Of a DNA stretch of 64,000 nt, positions 44,360-57,414 are shown in pieces. Positions within the stretch are counted from its first letter, which is position 1. Every line of letters begins with the position of its first letter. The notes under the pieces are model-generated. The model saw only the letters and a program-made list of their open reading frames with translations, had not been told where the DNA came from and made no database searches. The position numbers and the translations under genes were made by a program. Source of the DNA: Acholoe squamosa (lineage: Eukaryota; Annelida; Polychaeta; Phyllodocida; Polynoidae); assembly GCA_949317995.1 (NCBI GenBank), contig OX439038.1, positions 69,946,659 through 70,010,658 of the forward strand. Direction: 5' to 3'.

Positions 44360-45030
44360 AAATTCAAAATGGCTGCCACATTTCTATTTATGATAGCTAT
44401 GGATGGCCTACATGGCCTTATATTTTATGATAGATGAAATGTATTGTGTGCCTTAAAGTGAGTATGCATTAATCCTGCATGAACCAGAAGTTGAAAATCA
44501 TATAGAAATCACAATGATTCTGACTGTCACCTCATTAAAAAATGGCAGCATCCTAAATTTATAAAAAAAATCATAGATATGAAATCCTTGACCTCATTGA
44601 TGTATATTTAGAACATGCATAATCTTTCTATGTTGATAATGACAATAAATGACTACAGTCAGCCAGCTTCTTAAAGTTTAACCAGGTACATGCTATAAAA
44701 AGTTGAATCTTGTCACTTTGGCCATAGAATTAAATATTCAAAATGGCTGCCATCTACCTTCTGATGATAAAATTGAATCCCTCATCCTCAAAAATAGATG
44801 TAATTTGTGCCTCAAAGTTGGTATTCATACCAAATGAATCAGATCTTGATAACGCCCAAAGAATTACAATGGTTTTGACAGTGACCTCATTAAAAATTCA
44901 AAAAATGGCTGCCACCTACATTCATGAAAATAAATTCCTTTACTTCATAAATGCATGTTTACAACTTTAAATCATCTTTCTATGTTGATAACTACCAGAG
45001 ATAGATAAATTTCTAGTAATTCTTATTCTG
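44360..45030 (-). repeat. Minus-oriented half of a mirrored repeat array
   Basis: The reverse complement aligns with 42461-43165. The core AAAATGGCTGCC or a variant lies near 44374, 44543, 44738 and 44903. The outermost unit is the best match, around TAAATCATCTTTCTATGTTG. Confidence 0.8.
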
Positions 45031-48000
45031 GTGGCCTCTACTTTTAATATGATGTAAAGATATGCCCAAGGACTCAGAAAAACCATGGTAGGAAACTGTT
45101 CTAATTTTTGGTGCATGGTATATTCACAGATTGACTGGCCTATTAGAACGGGGGTTAAAATCAAAAGCTCATTACAGACCTCTTTCATAAAACATATAAT
45201 TAAGAACATGTCCATAGTCTGACAGTTTTTACAAGGAGAGACTGAGCTCTAAAGCTTTCTTTGATGAAATATGCCCGTTGGCTTCATGGCATATGAATGC
45301 AGCCTTCAGAAAAGACCTTTCTGAGCTACAGAATTCCGTGTTCTAATAATACCAAGGGGGTATCACCAGGTATAATTGTATAATACTGACAGGTTAGTCA
45401 CCGTTTCTACATTGGTGCATCATGATGCAGATAAGCATATACTTGAGGTACCATGCGGGCCTAATGTTAATGGTGTAGTGCTTCATGAAGAGACGGGTGA
45501 ATATCAATGACAGCCATATTATGATAAAATCAGTGGGCACTGTCTCTCTATGGCATCAGTATAGGATAGCCAGGTGGATAATAATCACACAGACACACAG
45601 GCAGACAGTGGCGGGAACATCTAGTACCTACATCCCTACACTAAGACCTGCACGCCATATCTCCTTTGTAATGGAGAGGGGAGGGTCGATCAGAGTAAGC
45701 TTTTTAAGAGGCTTGTAGTCTCTAATCATTAGCTATATACCTATTGATGTACTGATCTGCCACCTAAAGGCCATGGTCCACAGGGTCATTTTAAGCCTAA
45801 GATCAGAAACATGAAATAATACAGTTGTAAGTGGAACAAGGATGAGCTGCATTTTGACATGACAGTATTGAAAGATAAAATTATATATAATTAGGTTCAT
45901 AATATCATCATATGTAGCAAGAGAGACTACAATGGCAGGGGGACATGTATAATGGTCGATGGAAACATGATTTTCTAAGGGTGGGGGGAGGTAGGATATT
46001 GAGTGTTCCCAAATCTGGCTAGAAGTTATTCACAACGTAGCCCTTCAGCTTACATGTATCATGAAATAAGTCATACTCCAAACATTCCTCCTCAAACCAT
46101 AATGAGCGCTGGGCCTAATCTCTTAATCTATCAACCAGAAATTAACTTACATATATAGGCCCCGTTGATTACATTTACGATTCATAAACTATAACCTAGG
46201 CTATCATGCTCATCTCATAATGGAAACATACCTTTAGACATGCGTGTTGCAGTGCAGCCAGAGAAAGGAAGGGACAATTAAGCCGACTACAGACGGAGTT
46301 GCTATACTGGCTGTTAACCATTCAAGGACAAAAAGGTGATTTGATATTAAACCGTACCCATTGCTCGTCATGATACACAAATACAACACTGGAATGGTCT
46401 TCTCATTCTTTACGGTTCCAAGGCTACACTCATGTATAATGCCAACACTCCTTGATACAATATGGGATAGGTTAATCTAAGTACGTCCAAATACCTTGAG
46501 ATGTTCACCCCCAGCAAATAGCCAAAGCATTGGGTTTGCTACTGAATCATCATTACCAATCAATGCCCATCAACGATTTCACAACGTTCCTGGCAAATTT
46601 GTGGGGTGGGCGTCTTAAGATATGTGGACGTCTTTAGGTTGATTTACCCTATATTGATGCATGCACTATTAGCCGCAATTGTAAATGGGCTATAAATACC
46701 CCTGTTGTGCCTACAGTAGAATGCCCTTTGGATCATTGGTTTTATACCTACAGAAGGTACAACTGTATTCCAGATTAAGAAGTACTCTTCTGTACATCCC
46801 TTGTGGCGGGCTGACAGTGTGGTGGTAGCATGAACTCTTAGGCGTCATGAAGCATTTAAAGGGTTGAAATGTCGTCTGCTCTGACAGTAATCTACCAGAC
46901 ATTCAGGCCACCAACCAAAACCTTATCATTTTATCTGCCTACTCAGTGACTGACTCTTACTCCTGTGTCATGGCTGTGACCAAGACGCCGAGCCTGTTGC
47001 CATGGTGACGTGACGTAGATAAGACATGGCGTAGATGACAAGACGACTGCAGTGCCACCATGCGAGCCTCTATAGAAGTAGCTGTAGCTCATGGAAATCT
47101 ACGCTAATTTCCCAGGAGACTTTGCCAAGTTGATTGTAGTAAGATTGCACAAATGCCACCATCTGCTACTCTTGGCCTTTTGTTCCCAAGTGTTTCCAAC
47201 CTCCCCCTCGCTCACCTCTCCCAAGTCCATCATTTACTGCCTCATTACAATACGAACCCAAGTACTTGCAAGAGTAGGAGGGTCAAGAGCTGCATGGATG
47301 GGAGAGGGCCGAGCTATACGTTTCTATTTCAGAGGCTTTTAGGATTCCGCAAAATATATACAAGCTAATGAATGTTCATGTTCAGGATAGGAATTCATTG
47401 CCTTCTTAAAAAGCAGTTAGTAGGGTTACATGTCCTAATGTTCTCGAGAAAACCTGTTTCATCTTCCAGGAGGTTAGTCCTGGGATTTCAACAACTGCGA
47501 TCTTAGCATAAGATCATAAGACCTAGTCAGTCTACCCTATCTAATGCAGTGGTTGTAGGCCAGTCAGGCACAGCAAGTCCTGAGATCCCTTCACTATTCC
47601 TTTTCCAGCTGTAAGATCATTGTAATCTTAGTAAAATAATTGCATAGTGGTTTCACCTGAGTACAAGAGCACTCACAGTGAACACTCCTGCTCCCAAGAG
47701 TGAATGTCCCTGTTGTATACATATAGAGGGGAGGCAGGATGTTTGCCGCGAGTCCTTGAGGGCTCTTCAGGCTACTCAGGCATGAAGTGCATTTTAATAC
47801 TTTACGAGGTCAACTGCACCCTATACTCTGTAAGTGGCTCATATGGGGGGGGGGTGAAATGCTTGTGTAATCACTCTTGTGAGAAGGAGTGTTTCCACTG
47901 CTATTCTTTCACTATGGGCCTCTTGCCCCTGTGCACAGTGTGTTCTACTTGGAATGGTGTAGGAGGGTTGAGGCTAAGATCCCTGCGATATTAGTGCTGG

Positions 48001-49109
48001 CTGTGAAAAGGCAAGAGAGTCTAATCTTAAGATGGCTTAATTGGATAAGGCAGAATAATTCCTAAGATCGCTGAGGTAGCGATCCCAGGACCTTTTGAAT
48101 TAACCTCCAGAGCCTCATGAGGCATGACCTATCATCATATACGGTCCCATATTTTATTCACCTATACTATCAGAGATTAGAATGTTTTCTGTTTCTCTGA
48201 ATTGAAGATATTACAGACAAAAGCCTCTGCTGTAGGGCCATCCTGGTGAATATGATGAATTACTGCTACTCTATGCAGTCCTTAAAATAGGAATTAAGGG
48301 TTCAGACATGTAGCTGTAAGATGGAGAGTTCACTGGAAATCTTGTCTTGGTCAAACTGATGAACAGAATTCATCAGTACTGATGGGATTTCTAGCCTTTG
48401 GGCTTTCAGTGTTGCAAGGCCAGTTATGGGAGAGGCCCACCTTCTCACATGAGGGTTTGGAGACTTTTATATTGGTTTGCACTGCTCTCAGATGGCCATC
48501 CTGTGTCGTTGATAACGATACAAGATGCCCTCCGAGGGTCGCTACCCACTCTGTCTCCATTTAATTGCATTTCTCGAGAAGACTATTTCAGTTTTCATCA
48601 TTCAGAGGAAACTTGGAAAAACACTTTCGTAACAATTGCTGTGACAAAAAGAAAGAGACACAGCAACAAAGGCTTGGTTATTAACACTTGAGCGTCTCCA
48701 GACCAGACCTATAGATTTGTGCAAACTGATAGGGGGACCTCTAAAAATCAATACCTCTAGACCTCTATTCCTATTGGGATAGACAAAAATTCCATTTCAT
48801 TAATTGAATTCACTAGTTATACTAATCCAATATCCATAATAACCAGCTCTGTTTTGGTCCAGATCGATCGTGTTTCGACACAACATCTTTGATCGCAATG
48901 GGAAAGGGTGGTTTGTTTTCAGGGGCCTTGATGGCTTCTAATAATAAAGACTGGTCCTTGTAAAATGACAACCCTTCTAGTATTTCCTTGCTGCTATCAA
49001 CACCGGAATAAGAGTAGAATGTGGACATTATAATCCAAGACAGATATAGAAATTTTGGAAATAAAACATAGAAGAAGTGAGAATATATTAATCTGGGATT
49101 ATGGAGTAT
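45031..49109. other. Gene-free stretch
   Basis: Open frames are short and have no recognisable motifs. A dispersed repeat related to 11050-11240 lies at about 46680-46860. A CpG-containing patch with an RFX-like site lies at 46960-47070. Confidence 0.5.
46996..47009 (+). promoter_or_regulatory. RFX X-box-like site
   Basis: GTTGCCATGGTGAC fits the palindromic X-box pattern bound by RFX factors. TGACGTGACG follows directly. No exon is recognisable nearby. Confidence 0.35.
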
Positions 49110-49328
49110 TATGACGGCAGTCGTGACGTTATAAATGACGTTATGACGGAATGGTTGGATCTCAGGACGGTTAGCGACATGGCCGTAACCATGGCACCCA
49201 ATAGCACTGCCGCCATTTGATATGATTATGAGCCTTTTTATGACGTCATTTCCCCAGCAGGCCAAGCGTAGAGACGTCATTTCCGGGGTGTGTGCTCAGA
49301 CTGCAGGAGTTAACGCTTTAAGGGCCAC
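49110..49328 (+). promoter_or_regulatory. Promoter-like patch, possibly with a 5' non-coding exon
   Basis: The patch holds a full CRE (TGACGTCA, 49241-49248), a second CRE-like GACGTCAT (49273-49280), further TGACG words at about 49112-49155, a YY1-like GCCGCCATTT (49209-49218), CCAAT at about 49198 and an ETS core TTCCGG (49281-49286). A GTAAGG donor-like word starts at 49329. The coding exon at 51982 begins at an acceptor, so it needs an upstream exon; this is the best candidate seen, by position only. Confidence 0.4.
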
Positions 49329-51981
49329 GTAAGGCCTAAAAGTTCCTGTTCGTTTTACATTATGGTGCATTTCTTCTGCAGAGCTCCTGGGTTTAGTCAC
49401 CAGCAATGCAATGTTGTATAGGCCTAATGTTAACCCTTTGGTGGCCACCATTATCATAGAGTCATGAATATACAGGAATCAAGACCAGGTGAATATCTTT
49501 TTGGTCTGCATTCATGCGACAATTGGCAGAATGCGATAATATGTGATGCAGCCATAACAGGGTTAGTCAATGAGTGGGTGCTAAGTACTGATCCATGGCA
49601 TGATGTAAAAGGTATAAAATAGGGCTTTGTAAGGCAATGATAATGGGCAGAGCGGAATCCTAATATGTCTGATCAATTAAGGGAGTTCTTTAGATGGCAG
49701 TTTGTCAATCCATGGTGAATGACTAAATGGTGGTATTGACTTTAGGAGGGTGAGCTAGAACATGCAACTATATGGGTTTTATTAGGCTAAAAAGGTTTTC
49801 GTTACCGGCCATCCAACCTACCTCAGCAACGCAAGGTAGACCTAAGTTGTTTCGAACAATGCTCTCAAAATTTTAAAAGAATTTTCTTCCCCCCCCCTTT
49901 TTATTCATGAGATCTCTCTCTTTATACTTCCAGTTTAGGACAGTAAACCAGTCTCAGGTCACCCATCAGCCTCAATAATGAACAAGCCCTCAGAGATACT
50001 CTTTACACGGAGTTTGATGGACGAGGGCAGTGCAGCAGGGAGACACTTAATTCAACTGGCATGACTAGTAGAAATGGAGCAGGGGGAATTACTAATGATC
50101 TTTTAATCACGTCACCGACACTCCCCACAAACTACCAGGCAATCTTGGGGAGCTCCCTGGTAGATTGGAACGGAACTGACTTAAGTTTGATGCATTGGGA
50201 AAGGAGAACGATCCAGTGTTGTTCTTTAGTATGGAGTGTCTCTGAGACATTTGTTGGATGTCCCACTCAAAAGAAATTCACAAAATTTGATTATGACATA
50301 GCTTGGGTATCAGTTGTAACGTTGTGATGTAAACTAGTCAAAATTGGGACCCCAGAACCAGTGATCATTGAATTGCTCTTTTTTAATAGAAAGGGGTGAA
50401 AAAAGGAAACTGAAGGAAAAAGAAAGAAACTGTCGAGGTAAAGGGGAGAAGTGTTTCTTTCAATCAGATATGTGGCCATTGTTCTATTGCTAATAAAGTT
50501 GAAAGGGGCAACCCTGGTAACCATTGCTTGATCCCCAAATCAAACGCTGGAAAAAGCGATGGCTTTCGCCAGTATGATTGACACGAACTATAAAGCTAAT
50601 AGTTAGGTGGGGTGATTTGTTTAATCTCCAACTAATCCACTCATTTCCTGATTGATAGTATGAGATACCCCTATCGTGGGGGCCTTCAGCGCAGGGGTCA
50701 CTCTGAGGGGCTGAATTTATCATCTCCCTCTCAGTCATCATATCACTAGTAATTACTAGCAGCGTAATTAATGATCAAGAGTTGAGGATTTGACTCGAGA
50801 TATGGGCCTGCTGTTATATTTCCTACGGTCCTTGCAGGGGGGAGGCTTCTAATGACAAATGTGCCATTACGGAGACACATTCCCATGCTCTTCCTATTGC
50901 TAATAATCTTATATGTTTCGACAATTGGACAGGTTCTAATTAAGATGCTTCAAGAGCCTATCTGTTAGGCCCAGCCTTGTGACGACGTTCCCATGAAAAA
51001 AATAATATACTGGCATTTTCAAACCTCTAGAGGCACAATTTTATTATGAACAAAAGTGGTGAATTATTTTTGTCACAGAGAGATTTAAGCTGAACAGAAA
51101 GAAAATGTCATTGAGACAGGTTAACTCCTGACTGAAAAACAAACAAACAAGAGTATGTTTTTTTAATAATCTGTGAAATGATACTCCTCAGGTTCAAAGT
51201 TCAATGCCATTTCATTAATATAGCTTACCTGTGCAGACGTTATATTGGATCGAGATGAGGTGGGGGTGAATCCCACAGCTCAGAACTTTTTTTCAATTAA
51301 CCCCTCACTAATTGACCATCCCCATGACAACCCCTGCCACCTCTATCCTCGTTGATATTTCCCGATGAGGTTGAAGGCTGGAAGTTAGTCCTTCACTTCC
51401 TGTTAGGTAACTGACTGAAATCTGAAATGTCACCACTGGATATGTGTAACTTGGGGGTGAGATGATGTAGTTGAATGAAAATATAATATGCAGTAGAATA
51501 TTGCCATATAATTAGGTCGTTTTCCTTAAGCTGCGGGTCCACCATGCAACATGTAGGGTGCGGGTTTGAGCTATTTGAATAGAAATAAATACACGTGGAC
51601 TATGCTGTATGGTCTGTTGCATAGTGGACCCTACTATCAAAATTGTCATTCCTGCAATCGCTAGAAAGGCAAATATCATGCATGAGACAGTATGATGCAA
51701 CAACAGACCTTGTGCAATTTCTATTTGCACCACGGTTTAGTTTGACAGTGAGCTAACGCCTTTAAATTACAGATGCTTAGAATTTGTAGTTTGTATTGGT
51801 CACATGACTACTTTTAAGTTATAAGCATTCTAGCTGAGTGGTTTGCATTGAAGGCTAACATGACAGTAACCTTATAATATTATCATCAATTTTAAACATT
51901 TCATGCCAACAGATTGCGCAAATCACCTATAAACTAATAGCAAATGTAACGTATTAAAGACGTTCTCTTTTTTATTTCCAG
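49329..51981. other. Presumed first intron or upstream region, no gene seen
   Basis: No coding sequence is recognised. It ends in a pyrimidine tract and TTTCCAG acceptor at 51969-51981. A segment near 49795 resembles one near 9778, which suggests a dispersed repeat. Confidence 0.45.
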
Positions 51982-52175
51982 CCCATGAGAAGATGGGGAG
52001 TATGTTGCTGCAGCCCTGGGATGATAACCATCTCATGATTACCACTTTGGTGGTGGTCGCTCTACAGACCTTCTACTTTGTGGTCACATGGGCATCAAGA
52101 GTGGAAAAAGTAGCTGATTTTGCAGCAGGAACTAATTTCTTCATTGTCGGAGTCCTCACCCTGTGCTTCTCTGAG
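51982..52175 (+). CDS. DUF1295 / steroid 5-alpha-reductase-like membrane protein, first coding exon
   Basis: The exon lies between a TTTTTATTTCCAG acceptor and a GAG|GTAAG donor. Coding starts at ATG 51993 (A at -3, G at +4) and gives 61 codons, ending in phase 0. The product begins MGSMLLQPWDD and has two hydrophobic segments with a conserved-looking WASRVEKVADFAAGTNF between them, as at the start of DUF1295 membrane proteins (relatives of steroid 5-alpha reductases; the S. pombe C594.04c group). The reaction of this group in animals is not established. An ATG at 51985 opens a 17-codon out-of-frame upstream frame overlapping the start. Confidence 0.75.
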
Positions 52176-54561
52176 GTAAGATGATTTGTCTTAAAAAGGG
52201 AACAAAGGAACTGCACCTCAGGGAAATTAATATTATGAGTTCGGCCTGCACTTTCTTTAGAGACGGCACATGTCGTCTTTGAAGGGGAGGTTAATCAAAT
52301 TTGCAATATGTTTATTTAGGAATTTTGTAAATGATTGGTAACACTAACTGCTGTTAGGCGCATGTACGGATGACTGATACACGGAGCGCCTTTGAAAATA
52401 AGCACATGTTTATGACACCAACCTTAATTTAACCCCACCATTAATAGCTATAGATCTATAGAGTTGTCACCTTTGTATAAAGATCATCCTTACAACGAGA
52501 TTAAATCCTGTATATATGCCTCCTAGCCAAATATAGGTCGTCAGTGTACATACTGTATCCTATCCATGTCAATAAATCTTTCATACAAAAGCACATAAAA
52601 TGGATTGTGTTTAAAAGAGAAAGAAGTTAAAAGAAGTGATAGAGAGAATAAGGAAGGTAACCAAAAGAAAACTAGAGCAGAAAGGAACTTCTATGGGGCA
52701 AAGGCCCGTGGGAGGAGAGGGGAGAGGTATTGGTAGTGAAGTAGACAGGTCTTCATTATGGATGCATGCTTATCTCATGTTTACCTAGTGCATTGGCTTG
52801 AGTCTCCAAATCACAGCCATCAATGAAATGTTGACAGTCAGTCTGTCAATAGTCCCTCCAAACCCGGCCTTATCAGAATCATCTAAACACACACATACCA
52901 ACAGCACCTTTAAAACCCACCTTATCAGAACCATCTAAATAAATACATTTATATTCCAACTCCATATTCCTTCTACCATTTGTAAAGCCGATCGATCTGG
53001 GTGGCGACAGTACTGCCTATTTGGCTACATTATGAAATCCCTGCCGCGCTAAAAGATTCAGTTAATGTGCAAACAAATCAGGAGCCAGGTAGCAGGTGCA
53101 GTGGTAGGCAGGGGGTAGCCCTGGGGCCAAACACCAACACCCAGTCCCGCTCCTATAGATCGATAGCCGCTTTTTCTCTGTGTGTTCTTTTTTATGGCTT
53201 TCCCTTTTTATGTTTGCTGGGGGTGTTCAGGCATCATGGAGGGGCAAACAGGACGTTGCAGACCCAGCGGCCATCACACATACGGGCACCCTGACCTATA
53301 GGGGTGCAGCGGGTTTTGCTGTGGAGGCATACATTTTGTTCTCCACAAATAACAGTGGAGAATTTAGAGCCCTCCTTTTTTCAGGGAAATTTCCAGTCTT
53401 ATTAATGTTGACTTTGACGTCAAAGAACCTGTACAAGAAATTCTCCAACGCCCCCCCCCGCCACCGCCATCGTTTTTAAATTCCCGAGGATGTCAGCCAA
53501 TAACAGACCAGATTACTTGGGAAAAACTTAGGCAAACCTTTAAGTCGATACTGGTCATAACTCTTAGTAGGCCCTAGATGTGAAAGGTGACATCACCATG
53601 AAGACTTTAAATGTTTTGCAGGGTTAAAAGAGAAACACGAAGTGCTATCACGGCGTACTAATTTTAAGGTTGCACAAATCCGGTTTGAGCTGTGTCCAAC
53701 AATGGTGATTTTTGCCATAAAGGGATGCCTAAGAAAAGAAATCATGGTGACCTCAACAAGAAAAGTGGGAACCTGATGTAATTGCACCCAGTGGTTCGTG
53801 TGAATATACAAATAGGCGTATCTAAGGCCGATTTTCACTCAAAGGTTGGGGTCACTGTCCCCTAATCTATACCACTCTAGATCTACCCAATGATCTGCCC
53901 CAGGTCCCTACCCCACCCGCCCCCACCCCCACCCTACAGAACCTGGGAGTGATCTATGCCTCAACTAGACCCCCGATACCCTTGGAGGTCTATGTGTCGT
54001 GTTGCCCATCATTCCATTGGAGTTTTGATTTACTATAGCACTGCATTAGTGAGATATGCTGACCCTCCTAACATGATGCATGGATGTAGCCCTGGCGAGT
54101 TGCTCAGCTGGGCTACATTCTTGTATCATAACAATCATGGAATGCACTGCATGGAGGAAAAATGTTGCCCTCAAATGGCTTACCCATCTTAACACAGAAA
54201 TGAGACCCCCAAAGCATTGACAGATTCCTAGTTTGTGAGAACAGGATGGGGTTATCGCCTTAGGGTGAGTTGGCTACCACTTATTCAGACCTTCACGATA
54301 ACCCACTTCAATCCGCCTGAGGGATTCATGTATTATAAATCATTATGGATTAACAACAATAGTCAGAGAGATCTCAGCTATGGTGTCTGAATTATGGCAT
54401 TTCTGTCGGTGATTGCTGTAGAGGCTCATAGTGAGTTAATTGATATTGATTATATAGAAATAGCATGTTTTTCAAAATCTGACATTTTCACTAGCTCTGA
54501 ACACTGGAATGACTAGACCACCTGGATGATGTCAGAGAAGTGGGATGGAAAGCATGGCAAA

Positions 54562-54722
54562 GGGGTGAAGATAGATTTGTGTCATAAGACCCATAGTCCA
54601 CTGGGCCGGGGTGAAGATAGATTTGTGTCATAAGACCCATAGTCCACTGGGCCTCTTTGGCCAACTTTGGCCATACATTTCCTACACAAAAGTCGGCCGA
54701 AGAGGCCCAGTGGACTATGGGT
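54562..54722. repeat. 46-bp direct duplication joined to an inverted repeat
   Basis: 54562-54607 and 54608-54653 are direct copies. The end of the second copy, ACCCATAGTCCACTGGGCC (from 54635), is repeated inverted at 54695-54722, which gives a stem of about 28 bp with a 32-bp loop. Confidence 0.88.
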
Positions 54723-55431
54723 AATAGCAGACAGATGTGTACATAAAAGCTGTACCACTATTACTGAGAAGGCACGAGAGTATAGAAGCATATTGAACTT
54801 GATTAATGAATAAGCCATATGCTAAAACACACTCTCAGCCCCAGTTGTAAATGGGCTATAAAGACCACTCTACTGGGTACAGGGTAACTCACATCAGGCA
54901 TTGGTTTTGTACTGGCAGCAACTAATACTGGTTTAAAAAAATAGAAGCAATCTACTGTGAAAAGCTTCCCGTGGTTTAACAGTGCATGATGCTTTGGAAT
55001 GCATACTGTCTTTTTGTTTGGGGTGTACAATAAGGTTTTTTCTTTTGAAAATATTTAAAATTTATTTTTTTGCAAACAAGTCATACATTTAAATTCCTTG
55101 TAGCATCGATCACTCATTCGTCAATTATGTTACAATTACATTGAGTGTACCGGTATCATAACATTGACCAATTGGTTCATGGAGGGGCTATCAGTAGAAC
55201 TGTTGTTGTGGCCCAACCATATAAAGATAATGGGTCTATCATGAATATACATCCTGGTGACAGTATATAACAGAAAGATGGAGTCTGTACATCTACACTT
55301 TAAACCTTTCATACCTTGTTCCTTTTAAAATAAAAATATATTCAAAACCCCAAATAAACCCGAGTGATACATCATGACAACATATTATTATAACAAGCGG
55401 TCGAAGGGAGCTATACAATTGTGTTTAACAT

Positions 55432-55686
55432 TTATTGTTTCATTTTGTCCTTATAGACATCAAAATCTTCTATGTTACGTACATTTGGTGAAAGGGCATT
55501 CCAAACCTGACGACATTGAACTTCAGGGCACATTTCATATGATAAACAATTAATTTTTCTTCCGTAATTGCTTGCCAAACCTAGGTCGGTGTGAGCAATT
55601 GAAAAGTGCAAATAAGATCTAAATACATTATATCCTAGCTTAGATAATGATAATGCAAAAAATACAGTTTTTTTTTTGGTGAAAAA
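55432..55686 (-). pseudogene. LINE ORF2 C-terminal end
   Basis: The frame ends in QVWNALSPNVRNIEDFDVYK and a stop at 55432-55434, the usual C-terminal block of CR1/L2/jockey-type ORF2. It is broken upstream by a stop at 55687-55689. Confidence 0.7.
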
Positions 55687-55947
55687 TTAACAAAGAAATG
55701 TGATATTTTTTATCATAAAATCGGTTCTAGAGGGAATTTTCTTGGTCTGTTTCCAGTTCTGAGTTCCTTATAATTTAGAATAATGGAGTGGTTTCCATGG
55801 CAACCAGAACGTTTTCAGTAGAAATGAAAACACTCATTAACCATTTTTTGGTACATTTTTCAGTGTTTTACTCATACACTGCCCCCTGGTGGCCAAAGGC
55901 AGAACTAAACCCCCCCCCTCCCCAGATGCACGTTTTCTCCAGATGGG

Positions 55948-56381
55948 TCACAAATATTCAATGGCGGATAATGTTGAGGCGTCCATGTTCTTAATACAGT
56001 AAATAATCTCATCTGAGAACTCAAACTGGGTTATATCTACAGTACAGCACTTTCCAGCAAAAATAAAATCCCTCGTATGGGCTTCAGCTAATCTAGGACC
56101 TATCACAGCAAAGAAATTATTTATATACTTTGCAGTATTATCCATGGCTAAATTTATTGTTTTTGTAGTAGCTTTACTACCCGGTACAACCTCTTTTATA
56201 TAGTTGTCCAAAACTGCTTCGAGTCATCGACATACATATCTGTAAGATTACAATAATATTCATCTCTGGCTCTATCAAGCTCTTGGTTAACTGCATTACG
56301 TAATACCCTAGGGCTACGCCACACAATAATATTTTCTCTCCTAGCTTCACACAGTAAAGCATTTTTATCATTAATTCTCAT
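55948..56381 (-). pseudogene. LINE ORF2 linker between endonuclease and RT
   Basis: Two overlapping frames carry pieces typical of the linker, including NTAKYINNFFAVIGPRLA. The frame stops where the RT domain should begin. Confidence 0.65.
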
Positions 56382-56593
56382 TAATCATCCATGGTTTAGG
56401 TTTGTCCAATACCTTGAATTGTTTTACAGGACTTTGAATATCCAATAACGGTTTTAACATATTTTCTAGTGTTATCCAACATTCAGTGGGGGTCTTGACA
56501 GTTGTCAAAATATTCCCAATTTACATTCAATAGTTCATTCAAATATCTATCCATATCGAAATTTCTATAGGATCTACCCATAAATGTCCTGTA

Positions 56594-57186
56594 TTAATTC
56601 TTTACTTGTACATGGTGTTTAGTAAAATGAATTGGCAGGTGATCACTAAGGTGTATATTAATCGGGTCAGAAGAGACTACTGTATCACAATTCGTAAAAA
56701 TAAGATCTATACAAGTATTAGAACCAGAAGTAGTTGTCACATTATTAATCAATTGTACCAGGTTAAACTGATCCGTAGTCTCATACAATAATCTTTTTTC
56801 AGGTGAATTTAATAACACATTAACATTAAAATCTCTGATTAAAAATAAATCAAATTGGTCTATTGCATTTAGCTGTAACAATAAAGCTTTAAATATATTA
56901 CAAAATACCTGTAGTGAGCCGCTCGGTGGTCTATAGACATTATAAATAATAGTTTTTTTTAGCTTCCTCCCCGAAAAATTGATGATCTATCTTGTCTAAA
57001 TAAATTGTACCTTGGGTATGAACATAGGTCACTGTTGTCAGTGTCATTTAACCATGTTTCAGAGAATAAAATAATATCAATATCATTATTATTTAATTCC
57101 TCTGTTAAGCTTGTAATCTTACTATGTATACTTCTAGCATTAAGGTGGACAGTGGTGAAGCCCTTCTTAAATAAAGTTCTATTCAC
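56594..57186 (-). pseudogene. LINE ORF2 endonuclease domain, frameshifted
   Basis: The first part has HLNARSIHSKITSLTEEL and DIILFSETWLND, the opening blocks of an APE endonuclease. After a frame change near 56965 come NVYRPPSG, RDFNVN (normally GDFN), CIDLIFTN and LSDHLPI. The catalytic SDH is kept, while the Gly of GDFN is changed to Arg. Confidence 0.82.
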
Positions 57187-57414
57187 ACTAATGCATAGTA
57201 GCCTGATAAGCTACACTCAGTCATGGATTGGCAAGATAAGGTCCATATGGTTTCCTGGAAAAAGTTCAATGTAACACAACATTATACCATGAAAATGAAG
57301 TTACACAATATCATGATAGTATCATGTCATGTAAGTACCGCTTGCATAAATACAATATGTAGGTCTAGCTCAGAGTCCATTAGAATAACCAGTGCCAGTT
57401 ATTTTTATCATTAA

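Larger units (their letters stand above)
55432..57186 (-). mobile_element. CR1/L2-like LINE remnant without reverse transcriptase core
   Basis: The minus strand holds an APE-type endonuclease (57186-56594), the linker after it (about 56381-55948) and the C-terminal end of ORF2 (55686-55432). Only about 260 bp lie where the RT palm should be and these are non-coding, so the RT has been lost. Frameshifts split the endonuclease. Confidence 0.8.

Noticed and set aside
48822..49280. 152-codon minus-strand open frame next to the CRE patch
   Set aside because: Its length is about what chance allows in 64 kb of AT-rich sequence; no motif, splice context or conservation evidence supports it.
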